This document shows positions 7,549-16,360 of a DNA stretch of 39,075 nucleotides, in pieces. The DNA is taken from assembly GCA_024645245.1 (NCBI GenBank), contig JAHEBN010000017.1, positions 1-39,075 on the forward strand. The letters run 5' to 3'. How positions within the stretch are numbered: the stretch's first letter is position 1; each line of letters begins with the position of its first letter. The DNA comes from Jiulongibacter sp. (GTDB lineage Bacteria; Bacteroidota; Bacteroidia; Cytophagales; Spirosomataceae). Under the pieces are notes generated by a model. The model made no database searches. It had not been told where the DNA came from and saw nothing but the letters and a program-made list of their open reading frames with translations. The translations under genes were made by a program, and so were the position numbers.

Positions 7549-8502
7549 ATGCAAAACTGGCTCAGCCTCGATTGGGGTACTACTTCTTTCCGATTACGTT
7601 TAATTGAAAACGACGTAATCCTGGCCGAAGTTTCGGATTTTCCGGGCATAGCTCTTGTAAATCAAAATTTCAATCAAAGCTGGCCACCACTGGCGGTGTC
7701 GGAGCGGGAATACTTTTTTCTGGATGTAATTTTTCAGGCCGTAGAGAAATTGGCTCAAAAATCCGGCAAAGCCCTAAGTAGTTTACCTATAGTTTCATCG
7801 GGAATGATAAGTTCCTCAATTGGATTATTGGAGTTGGAATATGCTCCTTTTCCAATAAATCTGGATAAGCCGGATTTGAAATATTTTATGCGATCAGGCG
7901 ACAAGAATTTACAGAATGAATTGTTAATAATTTCGGGAAATTCTACCGATAACGACGTTATGCGGGGTGAAGAAACCATGCTGATTGGTTCTTGGGAAAT
8001 AAAAAAGAAAAACGGCGTTTTGGTTTTTCCCGGCACCCACTGTAAGCACGTTTTTTTAGAAAATGGAATTGCAGGTGATTTTAAAACTTTCATGACCGGT
8101 GAAGTATTTAGTTTATTTTCCGATAATAGTATTTTGAGCAATTCAGTAAAAGCCTCTGATTTCAGGAAATACAAAAAGTTTTTTTTGGAGGGTGTAGCTG
8201 ATTCCCGATTGGGCGAAATGTTAAACCTTGTTTTTCATGTGCGTACCAAACAGCTTTTTAAAAAACTCAACCCCGAAGAAAATTATCAATACCTCAGCGG
8301 CCTCATTATTGGTTCTGAAGTGAAAAATTTAACAGCCGAAACCATAATGTTAATCTGTGGAGGCTCTCTCGAAAATCAATATAAGGCTGCTATAGAATTC
8401 GTTCTTCCGGATGCTGAACACATAAAAATAGATGCTACACAGGCCTTAATTATGGGACAAAAAAAAATTGCCGAAGAAATAGATTTCCCCGGCAAAAATT
8501 AA
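7549..8502 (+). CDS. dgoK: 2-dehydro-3-deoxygalactonokinase family protein
   Basis: 317 residues matching the DgoK family, which phosphorylates 2-keto-3-deoxygalactonate in the De Ley-Doudoroff route. The N-terminus LSLDWGTTSFRLRLI is the actin-like ATPase phosphate-1 motif; VSSGMISSSIGL, FPGTHCKHV, the FMTGEVFSL segment and the C-terminal LICGGSLENQY are other DgoK blocks. Cytosolic, own promoter. The usual partner aldolase (dgoA) and a sugar-acid dehydratase are not adjacent. The neighbours are a sulfatase and a Gfo/Idh/MocA protein, so the real substrate may be another keto-deoxy sugar acid. Family call secure; substrate inferred. Confidence 0.88.
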   Translation: MQNWLSLDWGTTSFRLRLIENDVILAEVSDFPGIALVNQNFNQSWPPLAVSEREYFFLDVIFQAVEKLAQKSGKALSSLPIVSSGMISSSIGLLELEYAPFPINLDKPDLKYFMRSGDKNLQNELLIISGNSTDNDVMRGEETMLIGSWEIKKKNGVLVFPGTHCKHVFLENGIAGDFKTFMTGEVFSLFSDNSILSNSVKASDFRKYKKFFLEGVADSRLGEMLNLVFHVRTKQLFKKLNPEENYQYLSGLIIGSEVKNLTAETIMLICGGSLENQYKAAIEFVLPDAEHIKIDATQALIMGQKKIAEEIDFPGKN

Positions 8503-8517
8503 CTTATTTACTTATTA

Positions 8518-9672
8518 TCAGGTAATTATGATTGCATTTTTCTGTGCTCTGATAGCTAACTCCATGGTAAGCAGGCATTGCTCCTGAGGCATGGCGGTCT
8601 CGGTTCTGTTTAGAATATCATCTACAAACTGATGACCAAACGGAAGCTCTACATCCTTGCAGTCCATGTGAATCATTTCCTTATTGTTTACAAAATAGAG
8701 GTGATTACCACCTTTATTGCCTGAAGCTACATCGGTATTTTTCCGTATTTCAATATAGCCATCGGTTCCCAAAATAGTCAATCGGCCATCGCCCCATGTA
8801 TCTAAGCCATCCGGTGTAAACCAGTCTACCCGTACATATCCCGAGCCCTTGTTTCCCTGTACCATGGTATCTCCGAAATCCTCAAAACCGGGATATTGCT
8901 GATGCCTGAAATTTCCCACTTGTGAAGCCAGAATTTTGGCTGAAGTGGAGCCGGTGAAATGCAAAAACTGATCAAATTGGTGCGAAGCAATATCCGTAAT
9001 TATGCCACCCACTTGTTTCATGTCGAAAAACCAGGCCGGTCGGGTCTCCGGCCTTTCCCGATGCGGACCCATCCCAATTGTCTGAATTACTTTGCCAATG
9101 GCACCCGATTGTACCATTTCTGAAGCTTTAATGGTAGCCCTGTTTTCGAGCCTTTCGGAATACATAATCGAATAGATTCTTTTGGTGGCTTTTTGTACTT
9201 TACGTACTTCTGCCAGCTGTTCCAGTGTAATAATTCCGGGTTTATCACTCAAATAATCTTTTCCGGCTTTCATTACCCGAACACCCAGAGGTGCCCGGTC
9301 AATTGGAATACCTGCACTTAATACAAGAGCAATGCTATTGTCATCCAGAATCTCTTTTTCACTCCCTGCTTTTTTCGCATCCGGATATCTTTTGCTGAAC
9401 TCTGCAACTAATTCCGGCTCTTTGGCATAAAAACTCACCAGTTCGCCTCCACCTCTTTTTACTGCTTCGGTCATTCCATAAATGTGCCCGTGGTTCATCC
9501 CGATTACGCTGAATCTTATGCGAGGAGCCGCCCAGGTAGGTAATGGTTTTGATTGGGCTACAATATGCCTGGTGGCCTGCACTTTATTGGCAAATGCTCC
9601 CAATAGTCCGAATCCGGCTGTTTGAAGAGCAGCATTTTTTATAAAACCTCTGCGGTCTGCTTTATTTTTCAT
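8518..9672 (-). CDS. Gfo/Idh/MocA family oxidoreductase with Tat-type signal
   Basis: 384 residues. The start MKNKADRRGFIKNAALQTAGFGLLGAFA is a twin-arginine signal (Arg7-Arg8), so the protein is probably exported folded with its cofactor. A Rossmann NAD(P)-binding domain follows (RFSVIGMNHGHIYGM), then the SDKPG loop that replaces the family's EKP, then the C-terminal alpha/beta domain with VGGIITDIASHQFDQFLHF. Such proteins oxidise or reduce sugars and sugar alcohols. It lies 65 bp downstream of the sulfatase in the same direction, so the pair is likely one transcript acting on a sulfated or modified sugar outside the cytoplasm. The exact substrate cannot be read from sequence. Confidence 0.88.
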   Translation of the reverse strand: MKNKADRRGFIKNAALQTAGFGLLGAFANKVQATRHIVAQSKPLPTWAAPRIRFSVIGMNHGHIYGMTEAVKRGGGELVSFYAKEPELVAEFSKRYPDAKKAGSEKEILDDNSIALVLSAGIPIDRAPLGVRVMKAGKDYLSDKPGIITLEQLAEVRKVQKATKRIYSIMYSERLENRATIKASEMVQSGAIGKVIQTIGMGPHRERPETRPAWFFDMKQVGGIITDIASHQFDQFLHFTGSTSAKILASQVGNFRHQQYPGFEDFGDTMVQGNKGSGYVRVDWFTPDGLDTWGDGRLTILGTDGYIEIRKNTDVASGNKGGNHLYFVNNKEMIHMDCKDVELPFGHQFVDDILNRTETAMPQEQCLLTMELAIRAQKNAIIIT

Positions 9673-9737
9673 TAGGTTGAATTTAATTTTCTAAAGATTA
9701 AACTATTTCTCCGATATACTTGCCTGTACTTGCTTGC

Positions 9738-11141
9738 TTATTTTCTTTCCCATTCGAAATTAAAATCCGGGGAATACTGGTGTTCCACCTTCATAATCGC
9801 CAATAATTCTGCCGCCTTTTCAGGAAACTCCGTTACCAGGTTTTTTTCTTCACCCAAGTCATCAGAAAGGTTATAAAGTTCAACGGTAGTCTTCGTACTG
9901 TCGTTGATTTGAAGCTGTATACATTTCCAGTTGTCTTTTAGAATACCGGTTTTACCACCTTGTTCATAAAATTCCCAATAAAGGAAGTCATGTTTTGGCT
10001 GTTTTTGCCCCAAAAGACTTGGCAGATAGGAAACTCCGTCTGTCTTTTCGGTTAAGGTTTGCCCGCTTAGTTCTGCCAGGGTAGGTAGCAAATCAACAAA
10101 ACCAGAAGCGTGATCCGTTTTACTTCCCGGATTTATTTTTCCCGGCCATCTCACAATCATAGGTACACGGATACCAGCTTCATACAAGTCTCGTTTTGTG
10201 CCTCTTAGGGTACCATTACTGTCAAAATAATCGGCGAGAGCACCGCCTTCGTTTAAGGGGCCATTATCACTTGTAAAAATCAGAATGGTATTATCTTCTA
10301 TACCTTCGGCTTTTAATTTTTCCATGATCAAGCCTACCGTGCGATCCAATTCTGTAATCATAGCTGCATGGCCTTTTTGAGCATCGGGCCAATCTTTATC
10401 TTTATAAATACCAAAATCAGGTATTTCCATGCCGTTATCTCCAAAAGCCGGAGCCTCATTATTGGCATGGGGTAGGGTATAGGGTAGGTAAAGGAAAAAG
10501 GGTTTGTCTTTATTTTCTTCCAGAAAATGCATGGTTTTATCAATGAATTTATTGTGCGAATAAGTTTTTTTATTAGTAGAATGCCCACCAACAAATCGGG
10601 AGTATTTATTGGACGCTAACTCCACAATATTACCTAAAGTATCTTTTTTATCATTTTCCCACAGAAACTCCGGATAATAATTATGAGCATGAACCTGATT
10701 GAGATAACCATAGAAATAATCGAAACCCTGCTTATTCGGAGTACCGGTACTACCCTCATCGCCCAATCCCCATTTTCCGATTAGCCCGGTGGTGTATCCG
10801 GCATTTTTCATCACTTCGGCTACCGTAAGGTCCTCATCCAGAAGGGGAACATCCGCGTTTCCTCTGATTCGGGCATGACCCACGTGTTTAGCAGTCATAA
10901 GCACGCATCTGGATGGGGCACAAACCGTGTTTCCGGCATAATGCTGGGTAAACAGCATACCCTGCGATGCCAGTTTATCGATGTTGGGCGTTTGAATTGT
11001 TTTTTGTCCGTAAACTCCAATATCCCCATAGCCCAGGTCATCGGCCATAATGTAAATCACATTAGGTTTGGAATTTTCTTGTTTAGTACAGGAAGTGAAT
11101 GCTATTCCCAAAAAAGATAAAAGAGCTAGGTATTTATTCAT
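9738..11141 (-). CDS. Sulfatase (arylsulfatase-type) lipoprotein
   Basis: 467 residues. The lipobox AFTSC (Cys18) predicts a lipid-anchored periplasmic or outer-membrane enzyme. The N-terminal metal site IMADDLGYGDIGVYG (31-45) and CAPSR (74-78), with Cys74 as the formylglycine precursor, define an active type I sulfatase; TSDNGP and the late RVPMIVRWPG block fit too. Cys-type maturation needs a formylglycine-generating or anSME enzyme encoded elsewhere. It resembles sulfatases acting on sulfated polysaccharides, but the subfamily is uncertain. It is first in a pair with the Gfo/Idh/MocA gene. Confidence 0.93.
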   Translation of the reverse strand: MNKYLALLSFLGIAFTSCTKQENSKPNVIYIMADDLGYGDIGVYGQKTIQTPNIDKLASQGMLFTQHYAGNTVCAPSRCVLMTAKHVGHARIRGNADVPLLDEDLTVAEVMKNAGYTTGLIGKWGLGDEGSTGTPNKQGFDYFYGYLNQVHAHNYYPEFLWENDKKDTLGNIVELASNKYSRFVGGHSTNKKTYSHNKFIDKTMHFLEENKDKPFFLYLPYTLPHANNEAPAFGDNGMEIPDFGIYKDKDWPDAQKGHAAMITELDRTVGLIMEKLKAEGIEDNTILIFTSDNGPLNEGGALADYFDSNGTLRGTKRDLYEAGIRVPMIVRWPGKINPGSKTDHASGFVDLLPTLAELSGQTLTEKTDGVSYLPSLLGQKQPKHDFLYWEFYEQGGKTGILKDNWKCIQLQINDSTKTTVELYNLSDDLGEEKNLVTEFPEKAAELLAIMKVEHQYSPDFNFEWERK

Positions 11142-11309
11142 TGTTTTCGGGGTTGAATCAAACCCTAATTTATTGTTTCAAAATCGTAAAACCAAAAAAC
11201 ATAGGTATTATGAAAATTTATATTCGCTTTTAATTTTTCTGATTTAAAAGACATGAACTTTTCTCTGGCACAGCCTTTGTATTTTAGGTTAGAAAAAAAC
11301 TTAATCAAA

Positions 11310-11828
11310 ATGAAATTTTACGGAATTGGCTCACGTGTAAAACATCCTGAATTTGGTGCCGGAGTAGTACTAAATGTCCGCTCGGATTATTATCTAATTA
11401 CTTTTATAGATTTCGGCGAAAAAAGAATAAGTCTGGATCAGGAAATGGAAGTAATTGAATACATAGAACCTGAAAAAGATTACGTGAGCTTGTACGATGT
11501 GGAGCAGTCCGTGGCCCGACTTTTACAAAAATGGATGGGCGTAACGGAAATTGTTCTCTTAGGTGAGAAGTGGAAAGGCGGGAAAATGATTCTAATGCCC
11601 GGAAGATCGGATGTGCAATCAAAGGAACTACCTATCGATACTTTTTTTCATAAAATAGTAATGATGCGTGACCGCCTTCGGGTTATAGAACAAAAAGTAA
11701 ATGCGAGCGGATTGGATGATGAAGCGAAAGTGGATATTCAGCAATACATTTCACGCTGCTACGGATCAATGACCACATTCAATATTCTTTTTAAAGAAAA
11801 AGATCAGCAGTTTGTTGGAGCGAAATAA
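11310..11828 (+). CDS. Uncharacterised protein with KOW/CarD-like N-terminus
   Basis: I start it at the ATG at 11310 (MKFYGIGSRVKHPEFGAGVV), giving 172 residues; the frame is open back to 11253 but those 19 extra residues look non-conserved. The first 50 residues have the GSRVKHPEFGAGVVLNV pattern of small beta-barrel (CarD, DUF3553, KOW-like) domains in proteins that touch RNA polymerase or DNA helicases. The rest is helical and charged, with a region (IDTFFHKIVMMRDRLRVIEQKV) that may form a coiled coil. I recall similar hypothetical proteins in Cytophagales. The function is unknown; nucleic-acid association is inference. Confidence 0.75.
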   Translation: MKFYGIGSRVKHPEFGAGVVLNVRSDYYLITFIDFGEKRISLDQEMEVIEYIEPEKDYVSLYDVEQSVARLLQKWMGVTEIVLLGEKWKGGKMILMPGRSDVQSKELPIDTFFHKIVMMRDRLRVIEQKVNASGLDDEAKVDIQQYISRCYGSMTTFNILFKEKDQQFVGAK

Positions 11829-11922
11829 ACAGAAGTAAGATTTTTTTGTTCTAAAAATTGAATTTGCGATTTCATTTTAAACATTCCTCTTTTTTTTAGG
11901 TTTTATTTTAAATCTGTAAAAA

Positions 11923-12096
11923 ATGGAAACTGTAGAAGAAAAGTTAGGTAAGCCCGAAAAGACAATCAGAGAAAAGGAAGATTTTTACTTTAATAAGGCA
12001 GGTTTAATGGTGTTTACGGAAAACTACCATTTGAAACGGGGCTATTGCTGCAAATCCAAATGCCTTCATTGCCCCTATGAACTTATAAAAAAGTAA
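11923..12096 (+). CDS. Small cysteine-rich DUF5522-type protein
   Basis: 57 residues. The conserved C-terminal half reads FTENYHLKRGYCCKSKCLHCPY, with a CCx3CxxC arrangement that matches DUF5522 (a family of YHxxRGxCCxxxCxHCPY proteins). The clustered cysteines suggest zinc or iron-sulfur binding; the function is unknown. The N-terminal 20 residues are charged and probably disordered. It sits 97 bp upstream of rpmB in the same direction, so readthrough into rpmB is possible although rpmB has its own promoter. Confidence 0.82.
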   Translation: METVEEKLGKPEKTIREKEDFYFNKAGLMVFTENYHLKRGYCCKSKCLHCPYELIKK

Positions 12097-12104
12097 AAAG
12101 AGGT

Positions 12105-12135
12105 TTTGATTTCAGATTTATTATTCAGATATTTG
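12105..12135 (+). promoter_or_regulatory. Promoter of rpmB
   Basis: TTTG at 12105-12108, a spacer of exactly 19 nt and GATATTTG at 12128-12135, one mismatch from TAnnTTTG. The transcript would start near 12142, leaving a leader of about 50 nt. Confidence 0.55.
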
Positions 12136-12193
12136 CAGCCCAATTCGGAGAAAAACGTTTCGGGTAAACGAGAAAAGATTAAAGATTGCTATT

Positions 12194-12433
12194 ATGTCAA
12201 AGGTTTGTCAATTAACTGGTAAAAGAACAAGAGTAGGGAACAATGTATCCCATGCTAATAATAAAGTAAAACGCAAGTTTTATCCAAATCTTCAGAAGAA
12301 GAAATTCTTTTTGGAATCTGAAGGTGTTTGGGTTGAGTTGAAAGTATCTACTCAGGCTATGCGTACTATTAACAAGAAAGGTTTAGATGCGGCACTTGTA
12401 CAAGCTGCCAGAAAAGGTACACTTTCTGTTTAA
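12194..12433 (+). CDS. rpmB: 50S ribosomal protein L28
   Basis: 79 residues starting MSKVCQLTGKRTRVGNNVSHANNKVKR, the canonical L28 N-terminus. Only Cys5 is present, so this is the zinc-free form (C-minus) rather than the CxxC type. It binds 23S rRNA near the L1 stalk side. A strong intrinsic terminator follows directly (12457-12488), so the gene is probably transcribed alone or with the DUF5522 gene. In Bacteroidota I recall rpmB being followed by rpmG and DUF4295; here those genes are absent and a repeat array begins instead. Confidence 0.97.
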   Translation: MSKVCQLTGKRTRVGNNVSHANNKVKRKFYPNLQKKKFFLESEGVWVELKVSTQAMRTINKKGLDAALVQAARKGTLSV

Positions 12434-12456
12434 GTAAAGAAATTAATTCGATTAGA

Positions 12457-12488
12457 ACCGAAGTCTGTTTTCAGGCTTCGGTTTTTTT
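12457..12488 (+). terminator. Rho-independent terminator after rpmB
   Basis: ACCGAAGTCTG (12457-12467), loop TTTT, CAGGCTTCGGT (12472-12482): 11 pairs including one G-U, followed by a T-run through 12488. Confidence 0.92.
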
Positions 12489-12501
12489 GTTTGGGAATTG
12501 G

Positions 12502-12947
12502 CCATTGAAAAATCCATAAAAGTAGCTTCATCAGTTTTCTAAGAATACGTTGATGAATTGCACGCGGATAAAGCGGATACTAGTAACGCGGATTAAACGG
12601 ATCGGGAAAATTCGTAAAATCAGCGTCATCAGCGTTCTAAGAATTCGTCGATTAATGGAACGTGAATAAAGCAAGATATTAGTAACGTGAATAAGAAGGA
12701 TCGGGAAAGTCCGTAAAATCAGTGTATGAAAATCCACGTCATCAGCGTCCTGTTTATTCGTGGATTAGTGGAACACGGATAAAGCGGATACAAGTAACGC
12801 CGATATAACGGATCAAAAAAATCTGTAAAATTAGCGTTTGAAAATCAGCGTCATCAGGGTTTTAAGAATTGGTCGATTAATGGAACACGCATAAAGCGGA
12901 TACAAGTAACTCGGATAAAACGGATCGGAAAAATCTATACAACTAAG
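12502..12947. repeat. Degenerate direct repeat array, about four units of 98-113 bp
   Basis: Units begin with CATCAG at 12529, 12627, 12740 and 12852 (spacings 98, 113, 112). Each runs through a GATTAATGGAACxxG part, GGATAAAGCGGATACAAGTAAC, an xxGGATxAAACGGATCGG part and a TCCGTAAAATCAGCGT end; a partial unit end precedes the first copy. No open frame persists and there are no spacers of CRISPR type. From 12950 to 13148 the sequence is unstructured, except for loose repeats of CTTAATGA-like words (13050-13110). Similar phrase-like intergenic repeats occur widely in Bacteroidota; whether they are transposon-borne is not clear here. Confidence 0.85.
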
Positions 12948-13148
12948 TTTTCCAAAGTGCCCATGGCTCTATACTTTTCACAAAACCTAAAATTAACCGA
13001 CTTGATCTTTAATCCTTAGAATATGCTGAGAACGCGTAAAAGCAATTAATGAATCTTAACTCCTTAATGTTTTAAAAGAAAAGAGTCTTTAATGATTTAG
13101 GCAAGAAATTGGGATTAACTTCCTTCATGAATCTTCATTCCTGAAAAT

Positions 13149-13175
13149 AAAAAAAGCCGCCCGAAGGAAGCTTTT
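13149..13175 (-). terminator. Terminator of the glyA-tatC transcript
   Basis: On the reverse strand AAAAGC, an internal mismatch, CC, loop TTCG, GG, mismatch, GCTTTTTTT, 27 bp past the tatC stop. The interrupted stem and UUCG loop with a T tail fit an intrinsic terminator. Confidence 0.6.
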
Positions 13176-13201
13176 AAGTGCAAAGAAACTATAAATGTTA
13201 T

Positions 13202-14068
13202 TTAAAAACCTTCTGCCGCGGCTTCGGCCAACTTTTGCTTATAAATCCGCTGCGAAACCAGAATACTGATTTCATAAAGAATATAAAGTGGAATAGCTAC
13301 CAAAATCTGGGAGATCATATCGGGAGAGGGGGTAATGATGGCGGCTACAATTAATATTACCACAATCGAATGTTTTCTATATTCTCTTAAAAAGGCCGGC
13401 GTTACAATACCAATTTTAGTAAGTACCAATATCGCCATTGGCAATTGGAAAGTTACTCCGCAAGCAAGTGTTAAGGTTGCCAGTACAGATATATAAGACT
13501 GAATATCAAATTGATTTTCGATACTTGGGTCAATCTGGAAATTCACCAGGAAGTTTATGGCAAAAGGAGCAACCACATAATAGCCAAAAAGTACTCCCAT
13601 AAAAAACAGGGAAGTAACATAAAACACAGAACCACGAGCTGCCTTTTTCTCGGTAATTTTTAAGCCGGGCTTAATAAAACGCCACACTTCCCAAAAAACA
13701 TAAGGAAAAGCAAAAAGCAAACCTATAATAGCTGAATAGGTAAGTGCCATCATAAACTGCCCGGAAACTTCCCGGCTCATTAAGGAGAAATTGAGTTTAT
13801 CTACACACATACTGGTAATACCTGTCAGGTCACCAATCCGGCACATTTGTCGGTATGTCCAGAAATCTGGTCGCGAAGGTCCCAATATGATTTTATTGAA
13901 CATAAAATCCATGGTAAACCAGGCTGCTATCATAAAAACCAATATAGCCGCTACTGAGCGGATAATGTGCCAACGTAGCTCTTCCAGGTGCTCCAGAAAA
14001 GTCATTTCTGTACCATCAGATACTTCTTTGTCGTCGTAATCTACTTCTGAGTTTTGATCAAATGCCAT
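13202..14068 (-). CDS. tatC: Sec-independent protein translocase subunit TatC
   Basis: 288 residues with six hydrophobic segments. The N-terminal cytoplasmic TFLEHLEELRWHIIRS (about 23-38) carries the signal-peptide-binding glutamates of TatC. A periplasmic loop between TM1 and TM2 is expanded (SRPDFWTYRQMCRIGDLTGITSMCVDKLNF) with two cysteines, as in other Bacteroidota TatC proteins. It forms the twin-arginine receptor with TatA/B, which are not in this window. It starts 41 bp after glyA in the same direction and probably shares its transcript. The Gfo/Idh/MocA protein at 8518-9672 is a plausible client. Confidence 0.95.
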   Translation of the reverse strand: MAFDQNSEVDYDDKEVSDGTEMTFLEHLEELRWHIIRSVAAILVFMIAAWFTMDFMFNKIILGPSRPDFWTYRQMCRIGDLTGITSMCVDKLNFSLMSREVSGQFMMALTYSAIIGLLFAFPYVFWEVWRFIKPGLKITEKKAARGSVFYVTSLFFMGVLFGYYVVAPFAINFLVNFQIDPSIENQFDIQSYISVLATLTLACGVTFQLPMAILVLTKIGIVTPAFLREYRKHSIVVILIVAAIITPSPDMISQILVAIPLYILYEISILVSQRIYKQKLAEAAAEGF

Positions 14069-14109
14069 TTGTAGGTTTTATCTTTTTGAATAACCCTTAA
14101 ATTTATTCA

Positions 14110-15405
14110 TTAATTCTGAAACAAAGGGAAATCTTTCATCCATTCGTTAATTTCACTCTTAACCGACTTGATGACGGCCTCGTTATCGTGATTAGTCAAT
14201 ACTTTATCTACTAATCCTACCACTCGCTCAAAATCGTTCTCTTTCAAGCCTCTGGTAGTCATAGCAGCTGTACCCACACGCATACCTGAGGTAGTCATGG
14301 CCGTAGCTTCATCAAATGGCACCATGTTTTTGTTAACCGTAATATCTGCCTGAATAAGTGTATTTTCGGCCAACTTACCGGTAATTCCTTTTGGACGTAA
14401 ATCAATCAAGGCCAGGTGATTGTCGGTCCCATTGGAAATTACTTTGTAACCTTTATTCACAAAGGCATCGGCCATTACTTTGGCATTTTTCTGTACCTGA
14501 ACAGCATAGTTGGTAAAATCATCGGTTAGTGCTTCTCCAAAAGCCACGGCTTTGGCGGCAATAATATGTTCCAATGGACCTCCCTGAGTTCCCGGAAAAA
14601 CACCGGAATCAAGCAGCGAGGACATGGTTCTTACTTTTCCTTTTGCTGTTGTGATACCAAATGGATTTTCAAAATCATTACGCATCATGATCACTCCACC
14701 GCGGGTTCCTCTCAGTGTTTTATGTGTCGTGGTAGTTACAATGTGGCAGTGGTCGAAAGGGTCATTTAACAAGCCTTTAGCAATCAAACCAGCCGGGTGA
14801 GAGATATCGGCCAGAAGAATGGCACCTACCTTATCCGCAATATTTCTAAGTCTTGCATAATCCCAGTCGCGGGAATAGGCCGAGGCACCGCAAATAATCA
14901 AACGGGGCTTTTCGGCTGCTGCTGTGGCTTCTACTTTGTCCCAATCAATCAAACCGGTTTCTTTTTCAACACCGTAAAAGAAAGGTTGGAAATACTTTCC
15001 GGAGATATTAACGGGTGATCCGTGAGATAAATGTCCGCCATGCGAAAGGTTAAAGCCTAAAATTTTGTCGCCAGGATTAAGGCATGCTAAAAATACGGCC
15101 ATGTTTGCCTGAGCTCCCGAGTGCGGTTGTACATTGGCCCATGTCAGATTAAATAAAGCTTTGAGGCGGTCGATAGCTATTTGCTCCACTTCATCCACCA
15201 CTTCACAACCGCCGTAGTATCTTTTTCCTGGTAAACCTTCGGCATATTTATTAGTAAGTATGCTACCAGCTGCTTCCATCACTTGCGGTGAAACGAAGTT
15301 TTCAGAGGCAATAAGTTCAATGCCGTGTAATTGGCGATTATGTTCTTTCTGAATAAGGTCAAAAATTTGTGTATCGCGGGAAATACCAGACTGATTGATA
15401 GACAT
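14110..15405 (-). CDS. glyA: Serine hydroxymethyltransferase
   Basis: 431 residues, full length. The PLP-binding lysine lies in [14 protein letters not shown] (Lys229, the E. coli position). [25 protein letters not shown] and [14 protein letters not shown] are the classical SHMT blocks. It converts serine and tetrahydrofolate to glycine and methylene-THF in the cytosol, the main one-carbon source. The start [15 protein letters not shown] is supported by the -7 box at 15443-15450. It is the first gene of a probable glyA-tatC operon ending at 13149. Confidence 0.98.
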   Translation of the reverse strand: MSINQSGISRDTQIFDLIQKEHNRQLHGIELIASENFVSPQVMEAAGSILTNKYAEGLPGKRYYGGCEVVDEVEQIAIDRLKALFNLTWANVQPHSGAQANMAVFLACLNPGDKILGFNLSHGGHLSHGSPVNISGKYFQPFFYGVEKETGLIDWDKVEATAAAEKPRLIICGASAYSRDWDYARLRNIADKVGAILLADISHPAGLIAKGLLNDPFDHCHIVTTTTHKTLRGTRGGVIMMRNDFENPFGITTAKGKVRTMSSLLDSGVFPGTQGGPLEHIIAAKAVAFGEALTDDFTNYAVQVQKNAKVMADAFVNKGYKVISNGTDNHLALIDLRPKGITGKLAENTLIQADITVNKNMVPFDEATAMTTSGMRVGTAAMTTRGLKENDFERVVGLVDKVLTNHDNEAVIKSVKSEINEWMKDFPLFQN

Positions 15406-15442
15406 TTAATCTTGATTTTTTGGAGTTTTTTAAAACAAAGTG

Positions 15443-15450
15443 CAAAAATA
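15443..15450 (-). promoter_or_regulatory. -7 element upstream of glyA
   Basis: Reverse-strand TATTTTTG is an exact TAnnTTTG match 38 bp from the glyA ATG. No clear TTG lies 19-20 nt further upstream. The rest of 15451-15735 holds no convincing gene. Confidence 0.45.
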
Positions 15451-15735
15451 AGGCATCCATTCGAAATTGCTAATTTAAAATAGCTTTAAGTGAGATTTTT
15501 ACACGACATATCATTTAACAAATTTACCAAAATGCATTTTTTAAATATGTTTAGTGAGTTAACGTTGAAAAATAGGAAAAAGCAAAAATTGACCCCTAAA
15601 TCTTATTCTGTACCAAAAAGGAGATGTCTAAATGGAATAAGCTAATTATAAGCATCAACAAAAGACAATACCAGGCTAAAGACTATTTGAAAAAGATTGG
15701 CTTTAATTTATGCAATTACCTGAAATATAAAAAGG

Positions 15736-16287
15736 TCAGTGGCTGGGGTTGTGAACTTCCCCCTTAATGTTATAATTACTCACTTTTCCGATAAAGAGCT
15801 TTTGTCTTCCACTTATCTGGTAGCTTTTAAGTCTGTCATTTTCGATAAGCATTTCAGCTTTTTTTTCTGAATCGTATAAATAATTATTGGTTGCAAGATT
15901 AATTTCAATTTTGACATCTCCATTCTCCAATACGCTGATAATTTGAGATTTAACCGGCAAAAACTCATCCGGTTTCAAAGTATAGATCAAAACTCCCTTT
16001 TCCTCTGTTTTGATATAGCTGTTGGTATAGGAAGATTTATTTAAATCTGCCGAACGGATAATGTCCAGTTCTTTCGCCCAATCTATGTCTTTAGTGTCTA
16101 CATCTTCTTTGTTACCATTAATTTCCATATGCTTATTTAGCATAGGTTTTTTCGTCTGAAAATCAGTAATTTGTTTATCAATTAAGCCTTGCAGATCAAA
16201 GAACTCCTTTTCTGATTTTACATTGGCATCTTGAAACTTACAAGACGCAAAAGCGAACACAGAAACTAGCAGATAAAAATATTTCAA
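15736..16287 (-). CDS. Hypothetical lipoprotein
   Basis: 183 residues with a lipobox AFASC (Cys16), so probably lipid-anchored. The mature part begins charged and helical (EKEFFDLQGLIDKQITDFQTKK), then turns beta-rich, ending QISGRQKLFIGKVSNYNIKGEVHNP. I do not recognise the family. A reverse-strand -7 box TATTTTTG at 16321-16328 lies 34 bp upstream. It follows the esterase gene in genome order, but both are on the reverse strand with the esterase upstream and a 73-bp gap, so cotranscription is possible. Confidence 0.72.
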   Translation of the reverse strand: MKYFYLLVSVFAFASCKFQDANVKSEKEFFDLQGLIDKQITDFQTKKPMLNKHMEINGNKEDVDTKDIDWAKELDIIRSADLNKSSYTNSYIKTEEKGVLIYTLKPDEFLPVKSQIISVLENGDVKIEINLATNNYLYDSEKKAEMLIENDRLKSYQISGRQKLFIGKVSNYNIKGEVHNPSH

Positions 16288-16360
16288 GAATAAAGTAATT
16301 TATACATGTTAAACCAAACTCAAAAATACTAAGTTCAGCCCAAATAATACTTAATCAATT

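Noticed and set aside
12531-12737. 68-codon reverse frame in the repeat array
   Set aside because: It follows the repeat unit, with low-complexity Ile/Arg/Thr composition; unit lengths 98-113 do not keep frame.
13202-14068. Missing TatA/TatB as evidence of a broken Tat system
   Set aside because: tatA is often unlinked in Bacteroidota; absence from the window means nothing.
15547-15767. Two short frames, 15547-15645 (32 codons) and 15624-15767 (47 codons), in the glyA-lipoprotein gap
   Set aside because: They overlap in different frames, the second runs antisense into the lipoprotein gene, no promoter fits, and I recognise neither product.
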